From: Lomentospora prolificans
Taxonomy: Eukaryota > Ascomycota > Sordariomycetes > Microascales > Microascaceae
Reading direction: 5' to 3'
Assembly: GCA_029532625.1 (NCBI GenBank)
Contig: JARFXM010000003.1
Location: forward strand, 2,046,001 to 2,110,000
Length of the DNA: 64,000 nt
A model generated the notes under the pieces. The model did not search any database. It was not told the DNA's origin and was given only the letters and a program-made list of their open reading frames with translations. Below, in pieces: positions 34,422 through 45,693 of this stretch. The position numbers were made by a program, and so were the translations under genes. Position 1 is the first letter of the stretch. Each line of letters starts with the position of its first letter.

Positions 34422-34747
34422 TGTGGTGGTGTGATAGGACGCTAAGCCTTTAAGGGGTACCTATCCCTGCACTATAATATGCAGGAGTTAGGGGTACCTC
34501 ATGTATTTAAGGTGTCCAAATTAGCAGCTATCACCCACCCAAAAATAATCCCTCTAGACTAATCAATTAATTAACTAAATATTCATCATTAATAATCAAT
34601 TATCATCATCAATCCTTCTACACTTTAAAAATAATTATCTATTATTAGTAATTCCTTCCTATTCAAAATAAGTTAAATATTAAATATTTTACTAAATTAA
34701 AAATTATCCTAATTAACTTTTCCTCTAAAAATATTAGATTACTAATA
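34422..34747 (+). repeat. Left (5') LTR of the copia element
   Basis: 326 bp, aligning without gaps to 45174-45499. It starts TGTGGTGGTG and ends ACTAATA, the mutated form of ACCGACA in the right copy. The outer 107 bases are the less mutated ones: at all differences up to 34514 this copy has G or C. From 34529 onward it carries A or T at every difference. Confidence 0.95.
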
Positions 34748-34760
34748 ATTATAAACCTAA
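34748..34760 (+). other. Putative half-tRNA primer-binding site
   Basis: The 13 bases after the LTR read ATTATAAACCTAA. The complement of the initiator tRNA-Met fragment ending at C39 (CTGGGCTCATAAC, here 16747-16759) is GTTATGAGCCCAG. Eight positions match, and all five differences are G-to-A or C-to-T, as expected of RIP. Drosophila copia is primed by the same 5' half of initiator tRNA. Confidence 0.7.
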
Positions 34761-35491
34761 AAACCCTTTAATAAATTAAAAAGAATTACTAAAAAAGAAT
34801 ATTAGTAATATTATAAAGATCTATTATAGAAATAATCCTTATACTAAAAAAGATTAATTAAACCCTTAAAAAGTATAAAAAAAGAAAAAATAGATTCTTA
34901 GGATAGCTTTAATACCCCTATAATCCTTATCCTAATAAAATAGTTAGATTATATATAGTAAGAAAAAGATATTTATATTAAGGTAAAAAGCCTTAAAATC
35001 TAGGACTATATTAACCTATAAAAAACTTAGAATCTACCTAAAGTACCTCCTCTCCTTATAATATCTAAATATATTAAAGAGAAAATAAGGATTTTTAATA
35101 AAACCTATTAACTAAGATTAAGTAAAGAGTATAGAACTTATACTATATTAATAGGGTAAGAAGTACTTAAGAGTAAGTAGGTAGTATATAGAATTTAGCT
35201 AATAACTCTATACTCTACTAACTAATATATACTCTTAGCCTACTATATAAAATCTAACTATATAGAATTAAAACTAAATAGCCTCTAAAAGTATATAAAG
35301 TAGTTAATATAAGATTATCTTACTTAAGTAATTAAAAACTCAAGAACCCTAAAGGAGTCTCTCTAAACCTTATAAAGAATATATTATATCTTTAAAACTA
35401 ATATATACTAGTAAGTAGAGTAGAAATAGTATATAATACTAGACCACCTAGCTTACAAGAATCTAGTAGAAATATAGATTAAAGATATATC

Positions 35492-35932
35492 TGTTACGGG
35501 CTAGCTGCGGAGTGTGGTCTGCAGCACAGGGCCCAGATATGTCTATTATAAAATAACTAAAGAGTAAAAGGAAAGAATAGGAAAAAAGGGATCTTCTACT
35601 ATAGTAGTAGTTATATAGGGGCCACTTATAGGGGTGCGCACACCTGTAGGAGTAGGTCTACAGTAGGGTCGTGGACCTCTAGGCAGGGGTGTGTATGCTG
35701 TCCTACTGTAGCTAGTCTGCTAGGAGATTACTTGCAGGCTTCCTAACAGGGGGGTGTGTAGGCAGTCTTATTACTATAGGTCCACAGGGGGATTGCTAGT
35801 GGACCTCCTAATAGGGGGGGTGTGCGGAGCTCTGATTGTAGTAGGCCTAGTAAGAGGGCACTATCCCCTTTTAGAGGGTGTAGGGGGTGCTAGTATTGCT
35901 GGCACTTGTATTCCAGGGTTTAACCTATTATA
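35492..35932 (-). repeat. Left LTR copy of the gypsy element (its 3' LTR)
   Basis: 441 bp, matching 40969-41408. The left edge is well preserved (TGTTACGGGCTAGCTGCGG), whereas the corresponding start of the other copy is mutated (TGTTATAGGCTAGCTGTAG). The inner end is mutated (CCTATTATA). Confidence 0.93.
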
Positions 35933-35951
35933 GTACCCCCCTCCTCCTATT
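35933..35951 (-). other. Polypurine tract of the gypsy element
   Basis: Read on the minus strand, the bases before the 3' LTR are AATAGGAGGAGGGGGGTAC. This purine-rich run is where plus-strand DNA synthesis would start, and it fixes the orientation of the element. Confidence 0.75.
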
Positions 35952-36059
35952 AGAGGGCCCTTATTAGGGGTTTGTTGTAGCTCTATGTGGTCTCTAGAGG
36001 TTATCATATTCCTCTATAGGCCTATCTGCTTCAGTAATAGGTCTATAGTGTACTTTGTA

Positions 36060-37300
36060 GGCATCTAATGCTACTATGTCCTGTATATATTCTACTAGTT
36101 CCTAAGTGGGAGCTATGTAGCCTTCCTAATGTACTAAGGCTTTGTGGAAATAGCCTCTTCCTCGCTTCTTCTACCTAGTGCAGAGGATTTGCGCCACTTG
36201 GTATTTATCTTCTCTGCCTTTGTGGAGCAGTAGGGGTTATGTATTATTAGTTTGCTGGCCTGGTAGTAGGTTGCTATATGCTTGCTGTAGGAGGTCTATG
36301 TTGAAGTACTTATAGATATTGCTAGGGATATCTAGTTCTATAATACTGGTACTTAGTACTACTATTACTATATATTTATAGTGGAGCTAGTCTAACTTCT
36401 TTAATAGGTATAGTGAGCTATAGTTCTTCACCTAGAGCCAGACCTTGTTGCTAACCTTGAACCTCTTAGTTAGGTGGTGCTGTATATTTGCTGCTTCTTC
36501 CTATTAGAGTTAGGTGGTAGCTATTACTGCCTAGGCAAACCTAGTAGCTTTGTAGAGGTAGGTATAGAACTTATTAGCTTATTTCTCTTCTATATTATAG
36601 GGAGTAGAGGGAGTGCTCTCTATAATACTAAGTGGATCTATATTATAGCTATATTCTAGGAAGAATAGGCTTATCCTAATAGTAGTATTTACTCTATTAT
36701 TTAGAGCTAACTATGTAAGTGGGATATACTTGCCTTAATCTGACTAGGAATAATAGATAAATGCCTGTAGGTAGTATTGTACTTCCTGGTTTATTTATTT
36801 AGGGCTGCTATTAGTCTATAGGTGATAGGCTGAGCTTAGTTAGTATTTGATCCCTAGCTATTTATAGAACCTTCTCTAGAAATAGCTTATCTAGTTGCTA
36901 CCTCTGTTACTCATGATTAAGTTAGGAATTCTGTGATACTAGTAATAGATAGTGAGGAAGTGCTTAGTGTAGGCTTCTATAGCTATAGTTATTATTGGTT
37001 CTAGTATTATATTCTTAGAGAGGTGGTTAATGATAACCTATAGGAAGGTTACTCTATCTAGACTAGTAGGGGGAAGGTTAGTTATGAAGTCTATAGTAAG
37101 CTCACTCTAGGTCCTCTCTGGTATAGGGAGTAGTTTGAGGAGGCTATGTTTAGTCTATCTCTAGATGGTTCCTCTTCTATAGATATTATAGTTCCTTGTA
37201 AATTGGTGGATATCTTATATTAACCTAGGCTAATAAAACTAGTGGGTTATTATAGTGATGGTTCCCTTATAGCCTGGGTGGCTAGTAGTGCTTGTATTGT
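36060..37300 (-). pseudogene. Broken gypsy integrase with C-terminal chromodomain
   Basis: On the minus strand, fragments of the zinc-binding region (SHPGYKGTI...YWPRL, from about 37,280), the catalytic core (TIDFITNLPP near 37,100; SNRG near 36,900, family form SDRG) and a chromodomain-like stretch follow in order. The last part contains DKYQVAQILCTR, then after a stop KKRGRGYFHKALVH, and after another stop EGYIAPT. Its stops fall where chromodomains carry tryptophan, consistent with TGG-to-TAG mutation. Chromodomains steer chromoviruses to heterochromatin. Not functional. Confidence 0.8.
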
Positions 37301-37699
37301 GGATGGCTTGGACTATATAGCCCTATAGGGGGTAGCTTATACCTTTACTAGGTACCTATAATTAATCTCTAAAGGTGAGCTGGTTGTTTGTATTGATGTG
37401 GTATTCTGATATCTATAGCTTAAGGTTTAGTATTAGGGGAAAACTATAGTCCCCCTAAGAGACTATAGTGAATACTCTCTGATAGGTGGTATCTTCTAGT
37501 AAGGTGTTATTCTAGAGCTATTATAGCTCTAGTTCTATCTAGAAGATATCTATAGGGCTTATTACTAGGGGCTCTTCTATAGGCTTACTCTATGCTATCT
37601 AAGGTGGCTCTAGCAGGATAATAGTAGGTTCTATAGGGAGTGTGGAGGTAGGAATCAGTTGGATGAAATATCCTATTTCTTGGTTATCTAGGTTATCCT

Positions 37700-39700
37700 A
37701 AGGAATATCTTGCTCTTAGTAGGATAGGGTATCTGCTATACTATTTAGGCTCTTTAGGTAGTAGTATAGGGTGAAGTGATAATAGGATAGGAGTTCAGCC
37801 TAATAGCTTTGCTGTTCTGTTAGTTGCTACTTAGTTATAAAGTAGGTAAGATTCTGATAGTCTATAAGTATGGTGAAGGTACTATAACTAGTTAGTTCTA
37901 TAGACTATTTAGAGAGGTATTATATAATTACTAGTATCTCTTTATTATGGATAGGGTAGTTATACTTAGTAGGGCTAAGCTATTATGAGTAGTAGGCTAT
38001 AATATAGTACTACCTACTTCTATCCTCTTAGGAGAGGATGCTACCTAGGGTGGATCTAGAGTAGTCTATCTTGACCTAGGTAGGTTATTTGGGGTCCTAC
38101 TAGTAAAGTATTAGCTTCTTTATAAAGGCTACCTTTAAGGTATTAAAGGCCTCCTACTACTCCTAGCCCTACTAGAATAGGATCCCTTTCCTTATTAGCT
38201 AAGTTAGTAGTAGGGTTATTTTTGTGAAGTTGTAGATGAATACTTAGTAATAGTTAGTAAAACTAAGGAAACTTTGGATACCCTTTATAGAGGTTGGCAG
38301 GGCTTATTTATAGATAGCCCTTAGCTTTTCTAGGTTATAGAAGATACCTTTTCTAGTAGTTATTATGAACCCTAGGTACTTGACTATTTTTATACTAAAC
38401 TTATACTTCTTTAGGTCTAAGTATAGTCCTATATTAGAGAGTGCTTAGAGTACCTTCTATACTTTTACTTTATAGTTACTCTAGGATCCTCTTAAATAGA
38501 TGAGTATATTATTAATATAGGTAGTGATGAAATTAGTGAATTTGTGTAGGGTTATGTTGATGAGCTGCTAGAAGGTTATAGGAGTATTAAATAGCCTAAA
38601 TAGGTATACTAGCTATTTGAAGAGTCTATATCAGGTCTGGAATATAGTTTTCTCTTTATGGCCCTCTACTATGTAGATCTTGTAGAAAACAGTGCAGATA
38701 TCTAGTTTAGTGAACCATCAGGTGCCAGCTAGGTTGTATAGGGTCTCTATGATTAGTAGGAGTGGGTAGCAGTCCTTTTTTAATATAGTGTTAAGTACTT
38801 GGTAGTTGATATAGAAGTGGAGGCTGCCTCCTGGTTTCTATATGAAAAGTACTAGGGCTACTACTAGTAAGCTACTAGCTTGGATAAACCCTTTATTAAG
38901 TAGCTTAGAGAGTGTCTAGTAGAGGACTAGTAGCTCCTCTCTAGATATATAGTATAGTAGACTTTATAGTAAGGGTGGTTCTATACTATCCTTATCTAGG
39001 ACTAGGTTAATCTTATGGTCTACTCTTAGCTAGTGAGGAGGTAGTCTGTTTGTGGAGTCTTTAGAGAAGAGTTAGGGGAACTCTTTGAGGATATATTATA
39101 GGATATAGTCTTCTAGGTTTGTGGGGGCCTTCCTTTTGAGTACTTTATCTATATCTATGATACTTACTACTCTTAGCTATGTAGATATAGGCAGTTTCTT
39201 ATAGTAGAGGTGCCTATAGAGTATAGTAAAGGAGTATATAGGGAGAAGGGCCACTACCTGGATCTCTTAGAGTCTTGTAGGCTCTTCCTTGCTTATAAGA
39301 TGGATGGTGATCCCTACCTTTCTATAGAAGAAGTACTACTAATCTACATAGAAGATAACAGTATTTCTTTCTAACTAGGGTTTACCTAGGAATAAGTCCT
39401 TACTTAGGCTAGGGATAATATAGGTAAAGAGGTGTTCTATAAATCCTCCTATCTCTATATCTAGTATAGCTATACTTATAATATATATAGCTAGAGAGTT
39501 ATTAGAGAACCCTTATACTGCTTAGGGGGAGTGATTAATGAGGGGGAGGTGGAGCAACTTAGTAAGGGATTTGCTAATAGCTATATAGGAGTTATACCTA
39601 GTGTCTACTAGTACTTTAATAATTTTTTTATTAACTTAAGTAGTAATTAGTATAGGGTTCCTATCTATTCTTAGCTTAAAAGCTTCCTAATCTTACTTTT
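37700..39700 (-). pseudogene. Broken gypsy reverse transcriptase/RNase H and protease region
   Basis: On the minus strand the reverse transcriptase palm reads TTYINNILIY near 38,500-38,525, where intact elements have YxDD; both aspartates read as asparagine, as a G-to-A change would give. Further upstream in the element order lies the weakly readable RNase H and protease area. Limits are approximate because stops interrupt every frame. Confidence 0.7.
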
Positions 39701-40968
39701 TAGTTACTAGAGGCTCTAATACCTAACTTTGTACTAGAGCTAGCCTTTTTCTGACTTGCTCTCTTTACTTGAGGATTCTAGAGTGCTCTCTGTATCTTCT
39801 TTTATTTGCCTGATAGGGACTTCCTTTAGTGGTGTGGATGAGTGTTTGGAGTTGCTATAGAGGGAACTAGTATTGAGATAGGAGGGCTGTGTTAGTTCCC
39901 TCCTGTTCTTTGGTAAGTAACTGTGGTTCTATTTTTGCTTAGTATGCCTATCTGTATGGGTGTGGTTTGCTCCTATTATCCTTATATCCCTATCTCTATT
40001 AAGTTAGGGGTGATGGTCTAGAGTGTACTAGGAGCTAGGTTTCCTTTCTAGTCTCCTGGTTAAGTTGGGGTTCTAGTAGTAGGCTAGGTGTAAGCTCTAT
40101 TCTAACTATTTGAGCTTACCTATAATTTCCCTAATATAGTTGATCTATAGGAAGTACTTAGTAGGGAGGTTTATGCTAATCAGTTTTTTGTAGATCTCTT
40201 AGTGAAGGCCCTTCTTAAGAAAGGAGATCTTAGTTTTATCTACCTAACTAGCTATATTTGCTTCTACTATTAGCTATTCATACCTTAGTAGATAAGATAA
40301 GTAGAGTTTATTATTTCCCTGTTTCAGGGTATAGAGTTTGTTGTAGGCTTGGGCTCTTTAGTTCCTATTAGTATAGGTCTAATCTAGATAGTCTATAAAG
40401 GTATTGGGGTCTTGGAGACTATTTAGTCTACCTTTAGTAAAGAAAGTTAAGACTATAGCTTAGGGTGTTAATCCTAAGTAGGAGTTAATGATATACTATA
40501 TCCTTTTATTATCTCTAATGAGTAGGCTATTATAGCAGATCTTATTATATATCTGCCATACCTATATATTGTAGTCCTTCCACTTCCCTATGAATTTAGG
40601 GGGGTCTAGTAGGAGTTTTGGTTTAACTGCTCCTTAGTGAGTGGTAGGGAGTGTCTCTTTAGTAGGGGGCTTAGAGGGCTAGTTGGAGAGGGGTGTTTGT
40701 ATACTTGGAGTAGAACTGGTGAATAGGGCTAGGTTCATTATTATGGCCTATATTATTTATAGGGTAGTAGTTAGCTAGGCTAGCTATTCCTATATTAGTT
40801 GAGTGGCCTGGTTTATAGCTTGCTTGACTAGATAGTTTGCTTAGTTAGGGTTTGAAGAGGTCTTTCCTTTTAGTGAAGGGGGGTTGATTGTGAAGGGAAT
40901 ACTTAGAGATGCTATAGTGACTGACTGTTGTTTCTAAGGGTTCTTTTGTAGAGAGTTATTTTATAATA
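39700..40968 (-). pseudogene. Probable gag and leader region of the gypsy element
   Basis: By position, this segment between the polymerase remains and the 5' LTR should be gag and the untranslated leader. I could not read a diagnostic zinc knuckle. The call is inference from element order. Confidence 0.4.
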
Positions 40969-41408
40969 TGTTATAGGCTAGCTGTAGAGTGTGGTCTATA
41001 GTGTAGGGCCTAGATATGTCTATTATAAAATAACTAAAGAGTAAAAGGAAAGAATAGGAAAAAGGGATCTTCTACTATAGTAGTAGTTATATAGGGGCTG
41101 CTTATAGGGGTGTGTATACCTATGGGAGTAGGTCTATAGTAGGGTCGTGGACCTCTAGGTAGGGGGTGTGTATACTGTCCTACTGTAGCTGGTCCACTGG
41201 GAGATTGCTTATGGGCTTCCTAATAGGGGGGTATGTAGGTGGTCCTATTACTATGGGTCTGCAGGGGGATTGCTAGTGGACCTCCTGATAGGGGGGTGTG
41301 CAGAGCTCTGATTATAGTAGGCCCATTAAGAGGGCGCTGTCCCCTTTTAGAGGGTGTAGGGGGTGCCAGCATTACTGGCACTTGTGTTCCAGGGTTCAAC
41401 CTGTTACA
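40969..41408 (-). repeat. Right LTR copy of the gypsy element (its 5' LTR)
   Basis: 440 bp, matching the left copy. Its right edge keeps CCTGTTACA, where the left copy has CCTATTATA, while its left edge is mutated. The outer edge of each copy is thus the better preserved. Confidence 0.93.
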
Positions 41409-43699
41409 GTAAGTAACCTAAAAAGGATAATTAAGAAAATACTAGATATATTATAATATATAATCCTATACTATAAAAAGCCTTACTAAGTACTTAGAAA
41501 TTACTTCTTAAAGCCTTTATAGTATTTAATATAAGTATATTAATTAGTATTATAAATAATCCAATCTACTTTATAGCTATTAGGATACTAGAAATACTAG
41601 AATATATACTTACTAGTAATAGCTAAATTAGGATTAAGGCCTTTAGTAGGATTACTATATCCCTAACTAAATACCTTATAAGTCCTAAGAGCTTCCTAAT
41701 TATAGAAGGGGCCTATATTCTATTATTTCTAACTACTTTAATTAGTAGCCTAAGAGTCTATATAAAAGGACTTTATTTAGATACTAAAAACCTAGAATTA
41801 TATAATAAATATAGACTAAATAAGCAAAAAAAAGCTATTATAAAATATAAACTAATTAGAAACCTTTTCATAATTAAATATAAGTAAAAGTAAGCCTAAA
41901 ATACTTATTTAGCAAAAAGTAAAATAATATTACTACTAGCTAAAGAAGATTAGCTAATATATCTAAATAAGGTAAAAGAATCTAAAATAATTACTTTAAT
42001 ACCTATAAAAGAAGGTAGCTAAAGTAATAAACTACACTAGGATACTTTAAATAATAACCTATAGATATAGTATTAAAGAATAGGGTATCTAGGATCTATA
42101 GCCCTGAAAATATTACTATAAAATACTCTAGGAGTTATAAATATTAGAGAATACCTAAAAGGGATAAATTATAAGGTATATATAATTATAAAAGCTAAAT
42201 AAATAATTACTTATAAAAACCCCTACTCCTATATAACTATTCTAGGAATATAGCTACTAGTAGACTAGTTCTCATTTAGAATTATAGATAATAATATAAA
42301 CTACTAGCTCCTTTTTACTAATAAAGCTTCTAACTATACCTAAATAGAACTAGAAGTAAAAGGAGAAGTTAATATTATTAGTAAGTTTAATAATTTCTTT
42401 ATAAAAAGCTAAAATCTTTATTAAATTAGGTAGAAATATATTTAGATTAACTTAAAAGATTACTTAGCCTAGGAATAAATAGATATACTCTATATAGCTA
42501 GGGGTATTAAAATAGAAAAAGTACTAAAAGCTACTCTAATATAAAGCAGAGGATATAAGTATACTAAAGGGAAGATTACTATAAGAACTAGAGCCCTATT
42601 CTTAGCCTTTAGCCTTCTATATAAACTCTAGCCTAAAATTATTAGTATAGCTATATACTTCTATAATATTACCCTAAATCCTAGATAAGCTAGTAAAATA
42701 CCCTAGGAAATATAGTATACTATAGCTAATATATATTATAGTACTAAAATCTATATTAAAAAACCAGATCTCTTATATCTATAGATAATTAGATACTAGG
42801 TATATACCCTAAATAATATAGGAAAAGTAATAGCTACTAGTAAGCTAGCTAAAAAAAGCTATTACCTAAAATTTAGCCTAAGGGTAGACCTTAGATATCT
42901 AGTTAGATATAAAACTACCCTAGTATCTTAACCTTTAATTAATATCTTCTAAGTTTAGATTCTAACCTTAAGGGGTAGAGGTATACTTATAATAACCTTA
43001 AGGGATATATAGTTTAATAAAAAAGTCTTATATAAAGATAAAAAAGGTCTTAAACTAGAGAGTATATTATCTATAACTTAATCTATTAATCTATAAATAT
43101 ATATCAAGGATATCAAAGACACTATTATCATAGGCATACTAATCCAGATCCTAATATCCTTTAAAACCAGAACTACCTCAGCTAAAAACAATAAACCTTA
43201 TAAAGAATAAAGCCAGGAAGAGCAGGCTAAAAAGGGCTAGCCTTCATCTAATTATATATAGCTTATTCAAAATAAAGAAAACCTAATAAATACCTCAGCC
43301 AAAATACTATAATCATATCAACTACTAACACTAGCAGAAAATGATCATAATAATAGGCAAGTATTTCTAGTAGTATTTTATAGAGGTACTACTAGACTTG
43401 AAAAATAACTACACTAGGATAAACTACTACTACCTCCCTAGACCTATAAATACCTTCAAAGCTACCTATATATAGAAGGTTTTTATAAAATAATAGAAGC
43501 AGAATTCCAAAACCTCTATAAAAGTGAAACCTTTAAAATATATAATTATAAAGAGGCTAATAACTACCTGCTTAGACTATAATAAGTATATACCTATAAG
43601 TTCAATGAATTCAGCCTTCTAGAGTAATATAAGGTACAGCTAGTAGTCCATAGTAACTAAATATAGTAGAACCAAGAAGCTATATTTACTTATACCCTA

Positions 43700-45000
43700 G
43701 TAGTAAAAATATTTTACTTATTACTAGTAATTATTACCTATTTTAACCTTAAGGCCTATCAAATAGATATAGTTTTAGCCTTTTTGAATATAGAGCTAAA
43801 AATACCTATATATATCTATATACTACCTAGTTTCCCTTTAAACAGGTAATACCTTTAACTAAAAAGAGCTCTCTATAAGCTCCTACACTCTCCTAAACTT
43901 TAGTTTAACACCCTTATAAAAATATTCAAGAAAATAGGACTATTAGTAATCCCTAAAGACCTATATATAATAGTGAATAACTAGATTATTATTTTCTTCT
44001 TTATTAATAATATTATAGTGATCTATAGACCTAAAGATATAGATCAGGCTATATATTTTCAAGTAGAACTATTTTCAATAATAAAATATAAAGATCTTAG
44101 ACCTTTATCTTAGTTCCTAGGAATTAGAATAGTAAGAGATTATAAAAAGTAAGTAATCTAGGTAAACTAAGCCTTATATATTAAAGAGATCATTTATTAA
44201 TTTAAGCTTAAAAATACTACTTAGATACATAAATATCCACCCTAACTACCCAGGACTCTTCAACCCTATATAGTAGAAGAAGAGCTAAGCCCAGAATTAA
44301 AAAATCTATTTTAGGTAAAGATTAATAATATCCTATATACTATAGTAATAACCTGGCTAGACTATATAGAAGTATATAATATACTAAGCTAATTTCTATA
44401 GTAGCCCTCTTAAAACTATTAAAAGTTAGTAAATACTATAATCATCTATCTCTTTTATACCTAATAGTAAAGCCTCTATTTTAGAATCAAAATAAAGGGA
44501 TTAAATCACTTATAAAGTACTTTAGATACCTCCTTTACAAATAATCATAATTATAAGTATATATAAGAGATTATCTTCAAACTTTTTAGAGGTCTAATTC
44601 TATAGAAGAGCTAAAAGTAGTAGACTATTACCCTTTCAACTACTAAAGCTAAACTAACTACTTTATTAGCCAGTACTTAGGAGCTAATAATAATATAGTA
44701 CCTAACTAACCAACTTAGGCTCTCTCTCCCCTCTACAAGTACTTATATTTTTATATATAATAACTACTAAATAGTCTAAATCATATAAGAAGATACCCTA
44801 AAGGTCACCACAAAGCTAAAGTATATAGATATTTAATAATACTAACTCTACAAGGCCTAAAAAGAAAGTATAATAGATATCAAATAGGTACCTATAGATA
44901 AAATACTAGCTAATAGTTTAACCAAGGCCCTTAATAGCCTATAGCACTAAAAATAGACCAAAATAATAGGGATAGAGGACCTCCTAGGGGCACTTCACAA
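43700..45000 (+). pseudogene. Broken copia reverse transcriptase and RNase H
   Basis: Plus-strand remains in copia order. QIDIVLAFLN from 43760 corresponds to the QMDVKTAFLNG motif. In the same frame 81 codons later is FINNIIV (44000-44020) for the active-site YVDD motif, with both Asp codons reading Asn. PLS*FLGIRIVRD near 44,105-44,140 matches the F/ILGMEI region. LSTTKAKLTTLLAST near 44,630 is the RNase H LSTTEAEL motif with Glu read as Lys. Many TAG and TAA stops intervene. Not functional. Confidence 0.85.
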
Positions 45001-45156
45001 TCCTAAAAGGCAGAGTACTAGGAATAGCAGTAATCAGAAGGTTTTAGAGTAAAAAGTTAAAGAAGATCAAAAATCAGACTACTAAAAGTAAGGGCCTAAT
45101 ATACCTTCAAAAAGATTTCATTTATTTTTAGTATATCTAGATAGTTTTTTCACAAT

Positions 45157-45173
45157 CCAGAGGTAGAGGGGTA
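45157..45173 (+). other. Polypurine tract of the copia element
   Basis: A purine-rich run (CAGAGGTAGAGGGGTA) directly precedes the right LTR. It is the expected start site for plus-strand synthesis and confirms plus orientation. Confidence 0.75.
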
Positions 45174-45499
45174 TATAGTAGTGTAATAGGATGCTAAGCC
45201 TTTAAAGGGTACCTATCCCTACACTATAATATATAGGAGTTAGGGGTACCTCATATATTTAAGGTATCCAAATTAGCAGCCATCACCCACCCAAAAATGA
45301 TCCCTCTGGACTAATCGATCAATCAACTGAATATTCATCATCAATAATCAATTATCATCATCAATCCTTCCACGCTTCAAAAATAATCATCTATTATCAG
45401 TAATTCCTTCCCATTCAAAATAAGTCAAATATCAAACATTTCGCCAAACCAAAAATCATCCTAATCAACTTTTCCTCCAAAAATATCAGATCACCGACA
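45174..45499 (+). repeat. Right (3') LTR of the copia element
   Basis: 326 bp, gap-free match to the left LTR. It starts TATAGTAGTG, a RIP form of the left copy's TGTGGTGGTG, and ends ACCGACA. The first 93-107 bases are mutated relative to the left copy, and the remaining 218 are less mutated. Confidence 0.95.
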
Positions 45500-45504
45500 G
45501 CATT
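45500..45504 (+). repeat. Target-site duplication, right copy (GCATT)
   Basis: Identical to 34417-34421. It directly follows the last base of the right LTR. Confidence 0.9.
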
Positions 45505-45693
45505 TCGATCTTACCTTCAATGATGAGAAATCCAATACAAATGGCAATATTTGGCGTAAACGTACATTATTAATCAAGCGCCAACGTTCGTTCGCACACC
45601 AGGTTCTCGCTCCAACCCTTACTTAAATCTTTGCCACTTCCGCCAAACCACATACCCGGTGCCTGAGGGGACTGTAAATACAGATAAGAAGCC
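45505..45693 (+). promoter_or_regulatory. Residual nbp35 promoter region
   Basis: Only 189 bp remain between the transposon's target-site duplication and the nbp35 ATG. The sequence has normal composition, so mutation did not visibly spread into it. Any upstream elements beyond this now lie 11 kb away, next to lia1. Confidence 0.55.

Larger units (their letters stand above)
35492..41408 (-). mobile_element. Nested RIP-mutated Ty3/gypsy chromovirus
   Basis: A second LTR element lies in opposite orientation inside the copia element. Its LTRs are 35492-35932 and 40969-41408 (about 440 bp). On the minus strand it reads TGTAACAGG...CCCGTAACA. A polypurine tract is next to the left copy, which is therefore the 3' LTR. 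From right to left on the plus strand one can read a gag-like region, reverse transcriptase with YINN in place of YxDD near 38,510, and an integrase core (SELTIDFITNLPP near 37,100). A chromodomain-like end lies near 36,100-36,230. Stops come mostly from tryptophan TGG turned into TAG. No clear target-site duplication could be seen. Confidence 0.93.
34422..45499 (+). mobile_element. RIP-mutated Ty1/copia LTR retrotransposon, interrupted by a nested element
   Basis: The element runs TGTGGTGG...ACCGACA. It has two 326-bp LTRs, a primer-binding site, a polypurine tract and a perfect 5-bp duplication GCATT at 34417-34421 and 45500-45504. The internal part is split by a gypsy element into 34748-35491 and 41409-45173. 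The plus strand still reads as copia reverse transcriptase and RNase H near 43,760-44,660. Base composition is strongly AT-rich, TpA is very abundant, and stops are frequent in all frames. These are the marks of RIP, which mutates duplicated DNA during the sexual cycle. No intact gene remains, so the element is dead. Confidence 0.95.

Noticed and set aside
36474..36659. Short plus-strand frame inside the gypsy element
   Set aside because: It is a chance frame in RIP-mutated DNA, antisense to the integrase relic.
34422..45499. AT-rich block as mitochondrial DNA or a centromere
   Set aside because: LTRs, target-site duplication and polymerase relics explain it; the AT bias follows from RIP.
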